Positions 35,051 through 43,595 of a stretch of DNA of 64,000 bases are shown here, piece by piece. This DNA comes from Haloferax marinisediminis (GTDB taxonomy: Archaea > Halobacteriota > Halobacteria > Halobacteriales > Haloferacaceae): assembly GCF_009674585.1 (NCBI RefSeq), contig NZ_WKJP01000001.1:682001-746000 (forward strand), in the 5' to 3' direction. A program made the translations under genes and the position numbers. How positions within the stretch are numbered: position 1 is the stretch's first letter; each line of letters begins with the position of its first letter. Under the pieces are notes generated by a model. The model saw only the letters and a list, made by a program, of their open reading frames with translations. It did no database searches and had not been told where the DNA came from.

Positions 35051-36549
35051 TATTCGAGCACCAGCAGTTTGGGGTCTTCGAGCAGTTCCTTGATGCGGTT
35101 CGTAAAGCGTGCACCCTGTGCGCCGTCGACGATGCGGTGGTCGAAGGATAGAGAGAGTGTAAGGATTTTTCGTGGCACTATGTCACCGTCAACGACACGG
35201 GGCTTATCCTTGATTGCGCCGAGCGCAAGGATTGCCACCTCTGGGTAGTTGATGATCGGCGTCGCGTACTCGCCACCGATGCCGCCGATGTTGGTGATGG
35301 TGAAGGTGCCACCACGCATCTCGTTGGGCGAAATCTTGCGGGTGCGGGCCTTCTCGACCAGTTCGTTCATCTCGTCAGCAATCTGGAGCATCCCCTTGCG
35401 GTCTGCGTCGTGGACGACGGGAACCATGAGACCGGCGTCCGTCGCGGTGGCGACGCCGATATTGTAGTCCTCGCGGAGGACGATTTCTTCGTTCTCCTCG
35501 TCGAGTTGCGAGTTGATGTACGGGAAGTCCTTCAGCGCCGCGATGACCGCCTTCATCACGAACGGCATGTAGGTGAGCTTCGTGTCCCGCTCTTCGGCGA
35601 CGGGCTTGAGTTGCGAGCGCAGTTCGACGAGTTCCGTCACGTCGACTTCGTCGTGGTGGGTGACGTGTGGTGCCGTGTACTTCGAGCGCTGCATCTGGTC
35701 GGCGATGGCCTTGCGGACGCCTTTGAACGGGATGCGCTCGCCAGCGACGGGACCAGCCTCAGCCGTCTCGGCCGTGGCGGTTCCTGCTTCGGGTTCGGCG
35801 GCGACTGCGTCGGCGTCTGCGGCCTGTGCGGCGCGCTGGGCCTCGGCGTACTCGCTGACGGCGGCGGGCGAGACGAACGCCTCACCGTCACGCATCTCGG
35901 TCGCGGGCACGGCGTCGATGTCGACGCCTTTCTCTTTTGCCAGCGCACGGGTCGCGGGTGCAGCGAGCGTCTTGTCTCGGTCGGCGCTCTCGGCAGACGG
36001 GGCAGCGCTTTCGTCACGCTTCTCCGTCGCCGACTGGCCGTTGATTTCGATGTTCCGTGGGCCGCTGTCTTCTTCTGCTTCGTCGGCCTCGGCGGCCGCG
36101 CGAACGTCGTTTTCGGTCACGCGTCCACTCGGGCCGCTCCCGTCGATGGACCCGAGTTCGACGTCGAGTTCGCGGGCGAGGCGTCGGACACTCGGCGCAG
36201 CAAAGACGCGCCCGCCGGTTTCGTCCGACTCCGTGTCTGCTGACTCTGCTTCGGATTCTGCTTCTGCGTCAGGTGCTGCGGCAGTTTCGGTTTCGTCGGC
36301 CTCGTCGCCACCGACCTGAATGGTGATGATGACGTTGCCGACGGGAACGACTTCGCCCTCTTCGGCGAACAGTTCGTTCACCGTCCCATTGAACGGCGAG
36401 GGAACGTCGACGAGTGCTTTGTCGGTCTCGACTTCTGCGAGTACCTGGTCTTCGGTTACCTCGTCGCCCGGTGCGACGTGCCACGTTACGAGTTCGCCTT
36501 CTGCGACGCCTTCACCGACGTCTGGGAGTTTGAATTCCTTGAGTGCCAT
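35050..36549 (-). CDS. pdhC: Dihydrolipoamide acyltransferase (E2)
   Basis: Core of a 2-oxoacid dehydrogenase complex, 499 residues. One lipoyl domain at 1-75 with Lys44 in ETDKALVD; a Ser/Glu/Ala-rich linker; a peripheral-subunit-binding domain at about 113-150 (APSVRRLARELDVELGSI); a second PSBD-like segment at about 195-235 (APATRALAKEKGVDIDAV); then the catalytic domain with SLSFDHRIVDGA near the end. Substrate (pyruvate, branched-chain or other 2-oxoacid) is not decided by sequence, and haloarchaea mainly use ferredoxin oxidoreductases for pyruvate. Confidence 0.93.
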   Translation of the reverse strand: MALKEFKLPDVGEGVAEGELVTWHVAPGDEVTEDQVLAEVETDKALVDVPSPFNGTVNELFAEEGEVVPVGNVIITIQVGGDEADETETAAAPDAEAESEAESADTESDETGGRVFAAPSVRRLARELDVELGSIDGSGPSGRVTENDVRAAAEADEAEEDSGPRNIEINGQSATEKRDESAAPSAESADRDKTLAAPATRALAKEKGVDIDAVPATEMRDGEAFVSPAAVSEYAEAQRAAQAADADAVAAEPEAGTATAETAEAGPVAGERIPFKGVRKAIADQMQRSKYTAPHVTHHDEVDVTELVELRSQLKPVAEERDTKLTYMPFVMKAVIAALKDFPYINSQLDEENEEIVLREDYNIGVATATDAGLMVPVVHDADRKGMLQIADEMNELVEKARTRKISPNEMRGGTFTITNIGGIGGEYATPIINYPEVAILALGAIKDKPRVVDGDIVPRKILTLSLSFDHRIVDGAQGARFTNRIKELLEDPKLLVLE

Positions 36550-36551
36550 TG

Positions 36552-37535
36552 TCAGAAGTTCACCGCTTCACGAATTCCGTCTTCGACGCGGGCGACCGAC
36601 GGGAGGTAGTAGTCCTCCAGTGCGTACAGTGGGTACGGAACGTCGTAGCCTGCGACGCGCTTTACGGGCGCTTCCTGATAGAGCAGCGCCTCTTCTTGGA
36701 TGATGGACGTGATTTCGGCGCCGAGGCCACCGGTCTTGGGTGCCTCGTGGACGACGACTGCACGCCCGGTCTTCTTGAACGACTCGACGACTGTGTCACG
36801 GTCGAGTGGCGAGATGGTGCGGAGGTCGACGACTTCGGCGTCGATGCCCTCTTCTTCGAGGTTTTCGACTGCTTCGAGCGTCGGGCGGGTCATCGCGCCG
36901 TAGGTGAACACCGACACGTCGGTTCCCTCTTTGCGGACGGCGGCTTCGCCGATGGGGACGGTGTAGTCCTCTTCGGGGACCTCACCGCGGAACGCGCGGT
37001 AGATGAGTTTGGGTTCGAGGAAGATGACTGGGTCGGGGTCGCGAATCGCGGAGATGAGCAGTCCCTTCGTGTCGTACGGCGTCGAGGGGATGACGACCTT
37101 CAGGCCGGCCTCGTGCGCGTAGAACATCTCTTTCGACTCGGAGTGCGATTCGGGGGCGCGGATGCCGCCACCGTAGGGTGCGCGGAGGACCATCGGAAGC
37201 GTGTAGCGCCCGCGAGTCCGGGTCCGGAACCGCGACATGTGGCTGATGATTTGGTCGTACGCCGGGTACATGAACCCAGAGAACTGCATCTCGGGAACTG
37301 GCTTCAGCCCCATCGCGGCCATGCCAATCGCGGTTCCGACGATGCCGGACTCGGCGAGTGGCGTGTCGATGACGCGGTCGTCACCGAATTCGTCCCAGAG
37401 GCCTTCGGTCGCGCGGAAGACGCCGCCGTTCTTGCCGACGTCTTCGCCCATGACCAACACCTCGTCGTCGAGGTTCATTTCGGTGTAGAGACCGTCCCGT
37501 ACCGCCTGTACGATGGTAAGATTCTGTGCGCTCAT
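36552..37535 (-). CDS. pdhB: 2-oxoacid dehydrogenase E1 component, beta subunit
   Basis: Transketolase-like subunit of 327 residues. The thiamine-binding glutamate lies in MGEDVGKNGGVFRATEGL, and AESGIVGTAIGMAAMGLKPVPEMQF is the typical TPP-pyrimidine region. Two bases separate it from E2 and its start overlaps the E1-alpha stop by four bases. It works only as an alpha2beta2 heterotetramer with the upstream subunit. The family covers pyruvate and branched-chain enzymes; substrate unresolved. Confidence 0.94.
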   Translation of the reverse strand: MSAQNLTIVQAVRDGLYTEMNLDDEVLVMGEDVGKNGGVFRATEGLWDEFGDDRVIDTPLAESGIVGTAIGMAAMGLKPVPEMQFSGFMYPAYDQIISHMSRFRTRTRGRYTLPMVLRAPYGGGIRAPESHSESKEMFYAHEAGLKVVIPSTPYDTKGLLISAIRDPDPVIFLEPKLIYRAFRGEVPEEDYTVPIGEAAVRKEGTDVSVFTYGAMTRPTLEAVENLEEEGIDAEVVDLRTISPLDRDTVVESFKKTGRAVVVHEAPKTGGLGAEITSIIQEEALLYQEAPVKRVAGYDVPYPLYALEDYYLPSVARVEDGIREAVNF

Positions 37536-38638
37536 TCTCGGAGGAACCCTTCGTCGCCAACCTTCTCACGGAGTGCTTCGAACTCCTCGTACTGTGCTTG
37601 AACCTCGGGGGTCCGCTCGGCGTAGGCGTAGTCGAACATCTCGCTGGGTTCCGGACGTGGTTCGGACTCAGCGGCCTCGATGGCGTCGGCAACTCGTTGC
37701 TTGATGTCTGCCTCGATTGCCTCGACGGACTCGTCGTCGAGTCGGCCCGTCTCGCGGAGGAACGTCTCCAGTCGCGGGATGGGGTCTTTTGCCTTCCACT
37801 TCTCGACTTCGTCGTCGTCGCGGTAGACGGTTGGGTCGTCGGCGGTGGTGTGTGCACCGAAGCGGTACTGGACCGCCTCGATGAGGGTGGGACGCCCTTC
37901 GCCCTCTGCGGGGTTCTTGGCTTTCTCCAGTGCGGCCTTGGTTACAGAGTAGACAGCAAGCGGGTCCATGCCGTCGACCTGCACGCCGTCGATGCCGTAG
38001 GCGGTGGCCTTCTGTGCGATGGTCTCGGAGGCCGTCTGTCGTTCGCGGGGGACGGAAATCGCCCACTGGTTGTTGTTACAGAAGAAGACGTTGGGGGTGT
38101 CGAAGACGCCCGCGAAGTTCAGCCCTTCGTGGAAGTCGCCTTCGGACGTCGCCCCGTCGCCGAAGTAACAGATAACTGCCTTGTTCTCCTCACCGCGGAG
38201 TTTGAACGACCATCCAGCACCCGTCGCGTGGGGGATTTGCGACGCGATGGGGACGGCCGGCGGGAAGAGATTCACACCCTCCGGCATCTGGTTACCTTTC
38301 TCGTGGCCCATCCAGTACAGAAGCGTCTGTTTGAGCGGAAGCCCCCGGAGTAACGCCGCACCGTGCTCGCGGTAACTGGGGACCATCCAGTCGTCTTCGT
38401 CGAGCGCGATGGCGCTGCCAATCTGTGCGCCTTCCTGTCCCGACAGCGGTGGATAGGTTCCCATCCGACCCTGTCGCTGCAGGCTCACTGCCCGAGTGTC
38501 GAAGTGTCGGGCAAGGCGCATGTTGCGATACATGTCGACCAGTGTCTCGTCGTCGATGTCGGGGACTTCACCGACGACAGTCCCGTTCTCATCGAGCACT
38601 CGTACCTGGTCCTGTGGGTCACGCTGAAGCACGCTCAC
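37532..38638 (-). CDS. pdhA: 2-oxoacid dehydrogenase E1 component, alpha subunit
   Basis: TPP-binding subunit of 368 residues. The thiamine diphosphate motif begins GDGATSEGDFHEGLNFAGVF and ends FFCNNNQWAIS. The phosphorylation-loop-like stretch RFGAHTTADDPTVYRDDDEV follows. I choose GTG 38638 (MSVLQRDPQ) because GGAGGG lies seven bases before it at 38646-38651; the longer frame has no homology. First gene of the operon alpha-beta-E2-E3, with AT-rich promoter elements just upstream. Confidence 0.93.
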   Translation of the reverse strand: MSVLQRDPQDQVRVLDENGTVVGEVPDIDDETLVDMYRNMRLARHFDTRAVSLQRQGRMGTYPPLSGQEGAQIGSAIALDEDDWMVPSYREHGAALLRGLPLKQTLLYWMGHEKGNQMPEGVNLFPPAVPIASQIPHATGAGWSFKLRGEENKAVICYFGDGATSEGDFHEGLNFAGVFDTPNVFFCNNNQWAISVPRERQTASETIAQKATAYGIDGVQVDGMDPLAVYSVTKAALEKAKNPAEGEGRPTLIEAVQYRFGAHTTADDPTVYRDDDEVEKWKAKDPIPRLETFLRETGRLDDESVEAIEADIKQRVADAIEAAESEPRPEPSEMFDYAYAERTPEVQAQYEEFEALREKVGDEGFLRE

Positions 38639-38680
38639 TGGAGAACCCTCCTGTTCATGGCAAAATCGACACCCGCTGGC

Positions 38681-38705
38681 GTTATATTGTTTTCGTATAT
38701 AATTT
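38681..38705 (-). promoter_or_regulatory. Promoter region of the 2-oxoacid dehydrogenase operon
   Basis: Two TATA-like elements on the minus strand, ACAATATAAC (38681-38690) and AATTATATAC (38695-38704). Either would start transcription 20-40 bases before GTG 38638, leaving room for the GGAGGG ribosome-binding site. Confidence 0.55.
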
Positions 38706-38939
38706 ACTTTGGTTCGGAATATTGCGCTGCTGGCCGTGCTATGTAAACTCACACAGGACAAAATTGGACATTTTGACTTCTAAACGATTCTTCCTGATGG
38801 TCATTAGTGAGAACCCACATCTCACCGAGAAATAATCAGAAATATCGACAACGTTTCAGAACGCGACGGGAGAAATCGGGGCACAATCTGACAGCGGTGT
38901 ATCACCACTGTCGGTTCGGCCAGACGAGTGGCTCGCGCG
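38706..38939. other. Intergenic region between lipA and the dehydrogenase operon
   Basis: No gene is seen. GC is lower than in the flanking genes. An imperfect inverted repeat (GACAGCGGTG-TAT-CACCACTGTC, 38890-38912, one mismatch) lies about 30 bases beyond the lipA stop and could take part in ending the lipA transcript. Confidence 0.5.
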
Positions 38940-39875
38940 TTACTGACCAGCGGCCGCGCGTGCTGCCTGCCGCGCTTCTTCGACGCTCGACCCCTCGCGG
39001 AGGAGTGCGTCGACGAAGAGTTCGCCCGCTTTGTACGACGACCGGACCATCGGACCGGAGGCGCAGTAGAGGAAGTCGAGTTCCTCTTCGGCGACCTGTC
39101 GCCACGTGTCGAACACGTCGGGGTGGACGTACTCGAACACGTCGAGGTGGGTCCGCGACGGTTGGAGGTACTGGCCGAACGTCACGATATCCACGTCGGC
39201 CTCGCGGAGGTCCGATAGTGTCTGGTAGACTTCGTGGGCGTGTTCGCCGAGGCCCAGCATGATGGACGTCTTCGTGTGGATGTCCGATTCGTCTGTGACC
39301 TGCTGGAGGACCGACAGCGACTGCTCGTAGCCTGCTCGTCGGTCACGAATCGGCCACTGGAGGCGTTCGACCGTCTCGATGTTGTGGGCGATGACGTCCG
39401 GACCGGCGTCGATTATCTTCCGGACGAGTTCGGGTTCGCCCTGGAAGTCGGGAATCAGCACTTCGACGAGGACGCCGGGGTCACGGCGTTTGATTTCTCG
39501 AATCGTCTCCGCGAAGTGCCCGGCACCTTGGTCGGGTAAGTCGTCACGGTCCACGGAGGTCAACACTACGTAGTCGAGGCCGATTTCGGCGACGGCGTCG
39601 GCGACGTTCGCAGGTTCCTCGGGGTCGAGTGGCTCCATCCCGCCGGTCATGACGTCACAGAAGTTGCACCCTCGCGAGCACCGGTCGCCCATGAGCATGA
39701 ACGTGGCCGTCCCGGGCCCGTCTCGACCGCTCCAACACTCTCCGAGGTTCGGACAGTTGGCTTCCTCACAAACCGTGTTGAGGTTTCGGTCTCGGAGTGT
39801 GGCTTTGATGTCGGTGAAGCGCCGGCCCGATGGCGGTCGCATCTTCAACCAGTCTGGCTTCCGCCGCGTGCGCAT
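38940..39875 (-). CDS. lipA: Lipoyl synthase
   Basis: Radical-SAM enzyme that inserts two sulfurs into protein-bound octanoyl groups, 311 residues. The LipA-specific auxiliary cluster cysteines are in CEEANCPNLGEC and the radical SAM cluster is CSRGCNFCDV. It is transcribed toward the dehydrogenase operon whose E2 lipoyl domain is its natural substrate. No lipB or lplA gene is adjacent. The RRKPDWLKMR N-terminus is typical of the family. Confidence 0.95.
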   Translation of the reverse strand: MRTRRKPDWLKMRPPSGRRFTDIKATLRDRNLNTVCEEANCPNLGECWSGRDGPGTATFMLMGDRCSRGCNFCDVMTGGMEPLDPEEPANVADAVAEIGLDYVVLTSVDRDDLPDQGAGHFAETIREIKRRDPGVLVEVLIPDFQGEPELVRKIIDAGPDVIAHNIETVERLQWPIRDRRAGYEQSLSVLQQVTDESDIHTKTSIMLGLGEHAHEVYQTLSDLREADVDIVTFGQYLQPSRTHLDVFEYVHPDVFDTWRQVAEEELDFLYCASGPMVRSSYKAGELFVDALLREGSSVEEARQAARAAAGQ

Positions 39876-40161
39876 GGTCAGTTCTTACGAGGCGACAGGC
39901 AAAAACATGAGGATTACCACGGTGTCGGTTATTCTATTGACACAATATCCAGTGCCAGTATGGCCAAACCCACAGACGTGAGGGCACTGTCCTGTGCTAC
40001 CACACTAGCTAAAGAAGAGGACAAACATACACAACTTTCACGAAAAAGAAAACGTTCGCTTCGAATTCATCACGACTTTCCATCATTGTGGATGTAAAAC
40101 CGTGCTAGATATATCATAGAACTGAAAAACTTATATCCGAGTAAAGATTTTCGTACAGTGT
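39876..40161. other. AT-rich intergenic region upstream of a micro-ORF
   Basis: No gene is supported here. Composition is distinctly AT-richer than the surroundings, with A-rich tracts around 40040-40055 and two TATA-like elements (ATATATC about 40109-40115 and CTTATATC at 40130-40137). The region holds the lipA upstream sequence on the minus strand. Confidence 0.5.
40130..40137 (+). promoter_or_regulatory. TATA box upstream of the 35-residue micro-ORF
   Basis: CTTATATC is centred about 28 bases before ATG 40162, the spacing expected for leaderless haloarchaeal genes. Confidence 0.45.
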
Positions 40162-40269
40162 ATGAACTGGAAACACCGCCGAAACCTGTCGAAGGCTGAA
40201 TCGAAGAAGCGCGAAGCCACCGCGGGAACGAACTGGTCGTTCATCGCTGTCCTCGCCGGCGCGGCGTAA
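40162..40269 (+). CDS. Putative 35-residue basic micro-protein
   Basis: Starts MNWKHRRNLSKAESKKREAT and ends with a short hydrophobic stretch (SFIAVLAGAA). The N-terminal 20 residues are strongly basic. Support is the well-placed TATA box and fit to the region's codon bias; evidence is otherwise thin because no homologue can be checked here. It lies alone before the helicase gene. Confidence 0.4.
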   Translation: MNWKHRRNLSKAESKKREATAGTNWSFIAVLAGAA

Positions 40270-40448
40270 GACAGGAGACGGCCGGTATCGCGCCCTGAAT
40301 GGTCCCCTGAACACGTTTTTTGTACTCTCGTTCGCCGAGCGTCCTCACCGAATGGAGAAACGCCTTTCCCCACGGACGACTCGGCTACCAGTATGACCCT
40401 CGTCTTCGTCTCGCTTCCGGCCTCTGTCTACACACGGAGGTGCGCCCT

Positions 40449-42788
40449 GTGAAAGTCGCCGAGGCGGTTCCCGAATTCGCCGACGCGTTCGGGTTCGAGG
40501 AGTTCAACCGAATGCAACGGGAGGCCCTTCCGGGCATCCTCGACACCGACCACAACGTGGTCGCGTCCGCGCCCACTGCCAGCGGAAAGACGGCGCTCGC
40601 GGAACTCGCGATCTGCAAGACGCTCCGCGACGACGGGACCGCACTGTTCATCGCCCCGCTTCGCGCCCTGACAACCGAAAAAGAGACCGAGTGGGAACGG
40701 TTCGAAGACCTCGGCTACTCCGTCTACGTCGTGACCGGTGAACGCGAGTTGAACCCCCGACGCGCCGCACGCGCGGACATCCTCGTGATGACGCCGGAGA
40801 AGACCGACTCCGCCACGCGTAAACACGACTCCGCGCGCTACTCGTTCATCGAGAACGTCGACTGCGTCGTCATCGACGAAGTCCACCTGCTCGACTCTGA
40901 AACCCGTGGCGGCGTCCTCGAAGTCACCGTCTCGCGGATGCGTCGCATCTGCGACCCGCGTATCGTGGCGCTCTCGGCGACGATGCCGAACATCGACGAC
41001 GTGGCGGCGTGGCTGGACGCCCCCCGCGAGACGACGTTCGAGTTCGGCGACGACTACCGCCCCGTCGACTTGCACGCGGGCGTGAAGACGTACACGCACG
41101 GCGAGAACTCGTTCGCGGACAAGTACCGCCGCCTCTACCGGGCGTTCGACCTCGCAGAACCTCACATCCGCGACGGTGGGCAGTCGCTCGTCTTCGTCTC
41201 CTCGCGGCAGGACGCGGTCCGTGCCGCCGAGAAAGCGCGCGACGAACTCGCCAAACGAGACGTGCCAATCGGCGCTCGCGGCGACTACGACTTCCACAAC
41301 GAGGCGAAAGAACTGAGCAACGACTCGCTTCGAAAGGGCGTCTTGGACGGCGTCGGATTCCACCACGCTGGCCTCGCCCGCGACGACCGCGAGGCGGTCG
41401 AAGAGTGGTTCAAAGAAGGGAAGATTCAGCTCCTGTTTTCGACGTCGACGCTGGCGTGGGGCGTGAACCTCCCTGCGCGCTGTGTCGTCATCCGCGACAC
41501 GAAACACCACGACCCACTCGAAGGCGAAGTCGACATCTCGCCGCTCGACATCCTCCAGATGCTCGGGCGCGCCGGCCGACCCGGATACGACGACGTTGGA
41601 TACGGGTGGGTCGTCTGCGACCACGCAGACCAGAACAAGTACCGCCGCCTCCTCCGCGAAGGCAAGGAAATCGAGTCACGGCTCGCCGAGGACCTCGATG
41701 CACACCTCAACGCCGAAATCGCGATGGGAACGATTCGGGACTTAGACGACGTGATGTCGTGGCTGGAGACGACGTTCTACTACCGACGGGCGCAGTCGGA
41801 CCCGAGCGCGTACGACTTCGAAGACCTGCGCTCTCGCGTCCGCGACGTCCTCGACCGACTGGTCTCTCGCGGGTTCGTCGAGATGGACGACGACCTCTCT
41901 ATCGACGCGACACCGCTCGGTCGTCTCACCTCCAAGTACTACCTCCGCCTCGGGACCGCGACGCGGTTCGCCACGCTCGCCAACCGCGACCGAATCACGG
42001 CCGATGGCATCCTCGAAGCGGTCGCCGGCGCGGCCGACTTCCGACAGGTCTCGTCTCGACAGTCCGAAGTCGACGCCGTCAACTCGGTGCTCGCAGGCGT
42101 CTCGACCGAACTCGAAGACGGCCCGCGAAAGGTGCTGGCGATTCTCCACGCGAGCATGGCGAACTCGACGCCGAGCGAACTCCGCAGCGACGCGTGGGTC
42201 ATCCGCCAGAACGCGCTTCGTCTCCTCTCGGCGCTCCGTGAATTCTTGGATACCTTCGCGGACGCCCGCGCGGCGAACCTCGCTCGCCGGGTCGAAGCAC
42301 GCGTAGACCACGGCGTCAGCGGCGATGCCGCGGCACTCACTGCGGTCGATGGTATCGGCCCCGGCCGCGCTCGCACACTCGCAACCGGAGGCCTCTCTTC
42401 GCCCGCCGACGTGGTCGACGCTGGCGTGAAAGAACTCACTCGCGCGGGACTCTCGCAGGGCGTGGCCGAACGCGTCGTCGAGAGCGCCAAGAACCATCCC
42501 GCACCCGAAATCGAGTGGGGCGCGTTCCCCGAGACGGTCGCCCGCGGCGAGAGCGACATGCACGATATCCGTGTGACCAACGCCGCCGGTGGCGGGTCAG
42601 TCGGTATCCGCGTCACCGTCAACGGCGTGGAGATGTCGGCAAAAGAGTGCTACCTCACGGACGAGGTGGTCGTCCCCGTCGGTGTCTTCGGCGCGACGGA
42701 CGACGAACTGGCGTTCACCGTCGAAGTGACGTTCCCCGACTTACCGTTGCTCCCGATTCGGGAGACGCGGACGGTTCGGGTGGAGTAG
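40449..42788 (+). CDS. Hel308/Ski2-like DEAD/DEAH-box helicase
   Basis: A 779-residue superfamily 2 DNA/RNA helicase. Motif I APTASGKT (41-48), motif II DEVH, motif III LSATMPN, motif VI GRAGRPGYDD, then winged-helix and ratchet regions and a helix-hairpin-helix (VDGIGPGRARTLA) near 640. The last 90 residues form a beta-rich extension. Hel308 proteins act on stalled replication forks; RNA helicases of the same clade are an alternative. GTG 40449 is chosen because GGAGG at 40436-40440 lies eight bases upstream, although the frame is open to 40320. Confidence 0.87.
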   Translation: MKVAEAVPEFADAFGFEEFNRMQREALPGILDTDHNVVASAPTASGKTALAELAICKTLRDDGTALFIAPLRALTTEKETEWERFEDLGYSVYVVTGERELNPRRAARADILVMTPEKTDSATRKHDSARYSFIENVDCVVIDEVHLLDSETRGGVLEVTVSRMRRICDPRIVALSATMPNIDDVAAWLDAPRETTFEFGDDYRPVDLHAGVKTYTHGENSFADKYRRLYRAFDLAEPHIRDGGQSLVFVSSRQDAVRAAEKARDELAKRDVPIGARGDYDFHNEAKELSNDSLRKGVLDGVGFHHAGLARDDREAVEEWFKEGKIQLLFSTSTLAWGVNLPARCVVIRDTKHHDPLEGEVDISPLDILQMLGRAGRPGYDDVGYGWVVCDHADQNKYRRLLREGKEIESRLAEDLDAHLNAEIAMGTIRDLDDVMSWLETTFYYRRAQSDPSAYDFEDLRSRVRDVLDRLVSRGFVEMDDDLSIDATPLGRLTSKYYLRLGTATRFATLANRDRITADGILEAVAGAADFRQVSSRQSEVDAVNSVLAGVSTELEDGPRKVLAILHASMANSTPSELRSDAWVIRQNALRLLSALREFLDTFADARAANLARRVEARVDHGVSGDAAALTAVDGIGPGRARTLATGGLSSPADVVDAGVKELTRAGLSQGVAERVVESAKNHPAPEIEWGAFPETVARGESDMHDIRVTNAAGGGSVGIRVTVNGVEMSAKECYLTDEVVVPVGVFGATDDELAFTVEVTFPDLPLLPIRETRTVRVE

Positions 42789-42830
42789 TCGCGCTTCGTT
42801 TTCGTCGCGCACGCTGCAAGCGATTCTGTC

Positions 42831-43475
42831 TCAACCGAGCAACGCGGTCCGAAGTTCTTCGGGCCCGTCGACGATTTCGTCCGCCTGCGAGAGGTCTAAC
42901 GCGGCGTTGTGGTCCGCGCGGTACGCGATTGTGTGCGCACCCGAGCGGGCGGCCGACTCGATGCCGTTGACCGAGTCTTCGACGACGACGCAGTCTTCGG
43001 GGGTGACGCCGAGTCGCTCGGCGGCCTCCTCGTAGATGTGGGGTTCGGGTTTGCCCGGGTCGTCGATGTCGTCTGCCGAGAGGACCAAGTCGAGTGGGTC
43101 GAGGTCGAACCGTTCGCGGACGACCGAAATCCAATCTTGTGGGGCCGACGAGACGATGGCGACTTTCTTGCCCGCGGCGCGGAGGTCTGCGAAGAGTTCT
43201 TCTGCGCCGTCCATCAAGACGACTTTCTCGCCGTAGACGTCCACGCTGTTCTCTTGGTACGCCGCGACGAACTCCGCTTTCGTGACGGTCGTTCCGTAGG
43301 CCTCGTCGAGGTAGTCGTATATCTCGCGGAAGTTCATTCCCGTAATCTCTTCGTGTGCGGGGTCGCCCGACTCGATGGCATCCGCGAAGACCCAGTCGTC
43401 TTCGAAGGCGTGCCAGTACTGCTCGGAATCGACTAACACTCCATCCATGTCGAACAGCACGACGTTCGCATCCAT
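42831..43475 (-). CDS. HAD-superfamily hydrolase (phosphatase, CbbY/PGP-like)
   Basis: A 214-residue haloacid-dehalogenase phosphatase. Motif I FDMDGVLVDSE supplies the nucleophilic aspartate, motif II is in AIVSSAPQDW, motif III lysine is in GKPEPHIYEEAA, and motif IV is VVVEDSVNGIESA. The alpha-helical cap lies between motifs I and II. The conserved D after motif I marks beta-phosphoglucomutase/phosphoglycolate-type members; the true substrate is unknown. ATG 43475 starts the domain. Confidence 0.88.
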   Translation of the reverse strand: MDANVVLFDMDGVLVDSEQYWHAFEDDWVFADAIESGDPAHEEITGMNFREIYDYLDEAYGTTVTKAEFVAAYQENSVDVYGEKVVLMDGAEELFADLRAAGKKVAIVSSAPQDWISVVRERFDLDPLDLVLSADDIDDPGKPEPHIYEEAAERLGVTPEDCVVVEDSVNGIESAARSGAHTIAYRADHNAALDLSQADEIVDGPEELRTALLG

Positions 43476-43595
43476 GCTTCGACCTGTGCCGCGGCGGACA
43501 AATGCCTTCGTGCCGCGGCATCGCTCGTCGCGGACGCGATGGCCCTTCAACCTTCGGACGAAGGTTCAAATCCGAATCCGGGGCCACCTCGGCGC

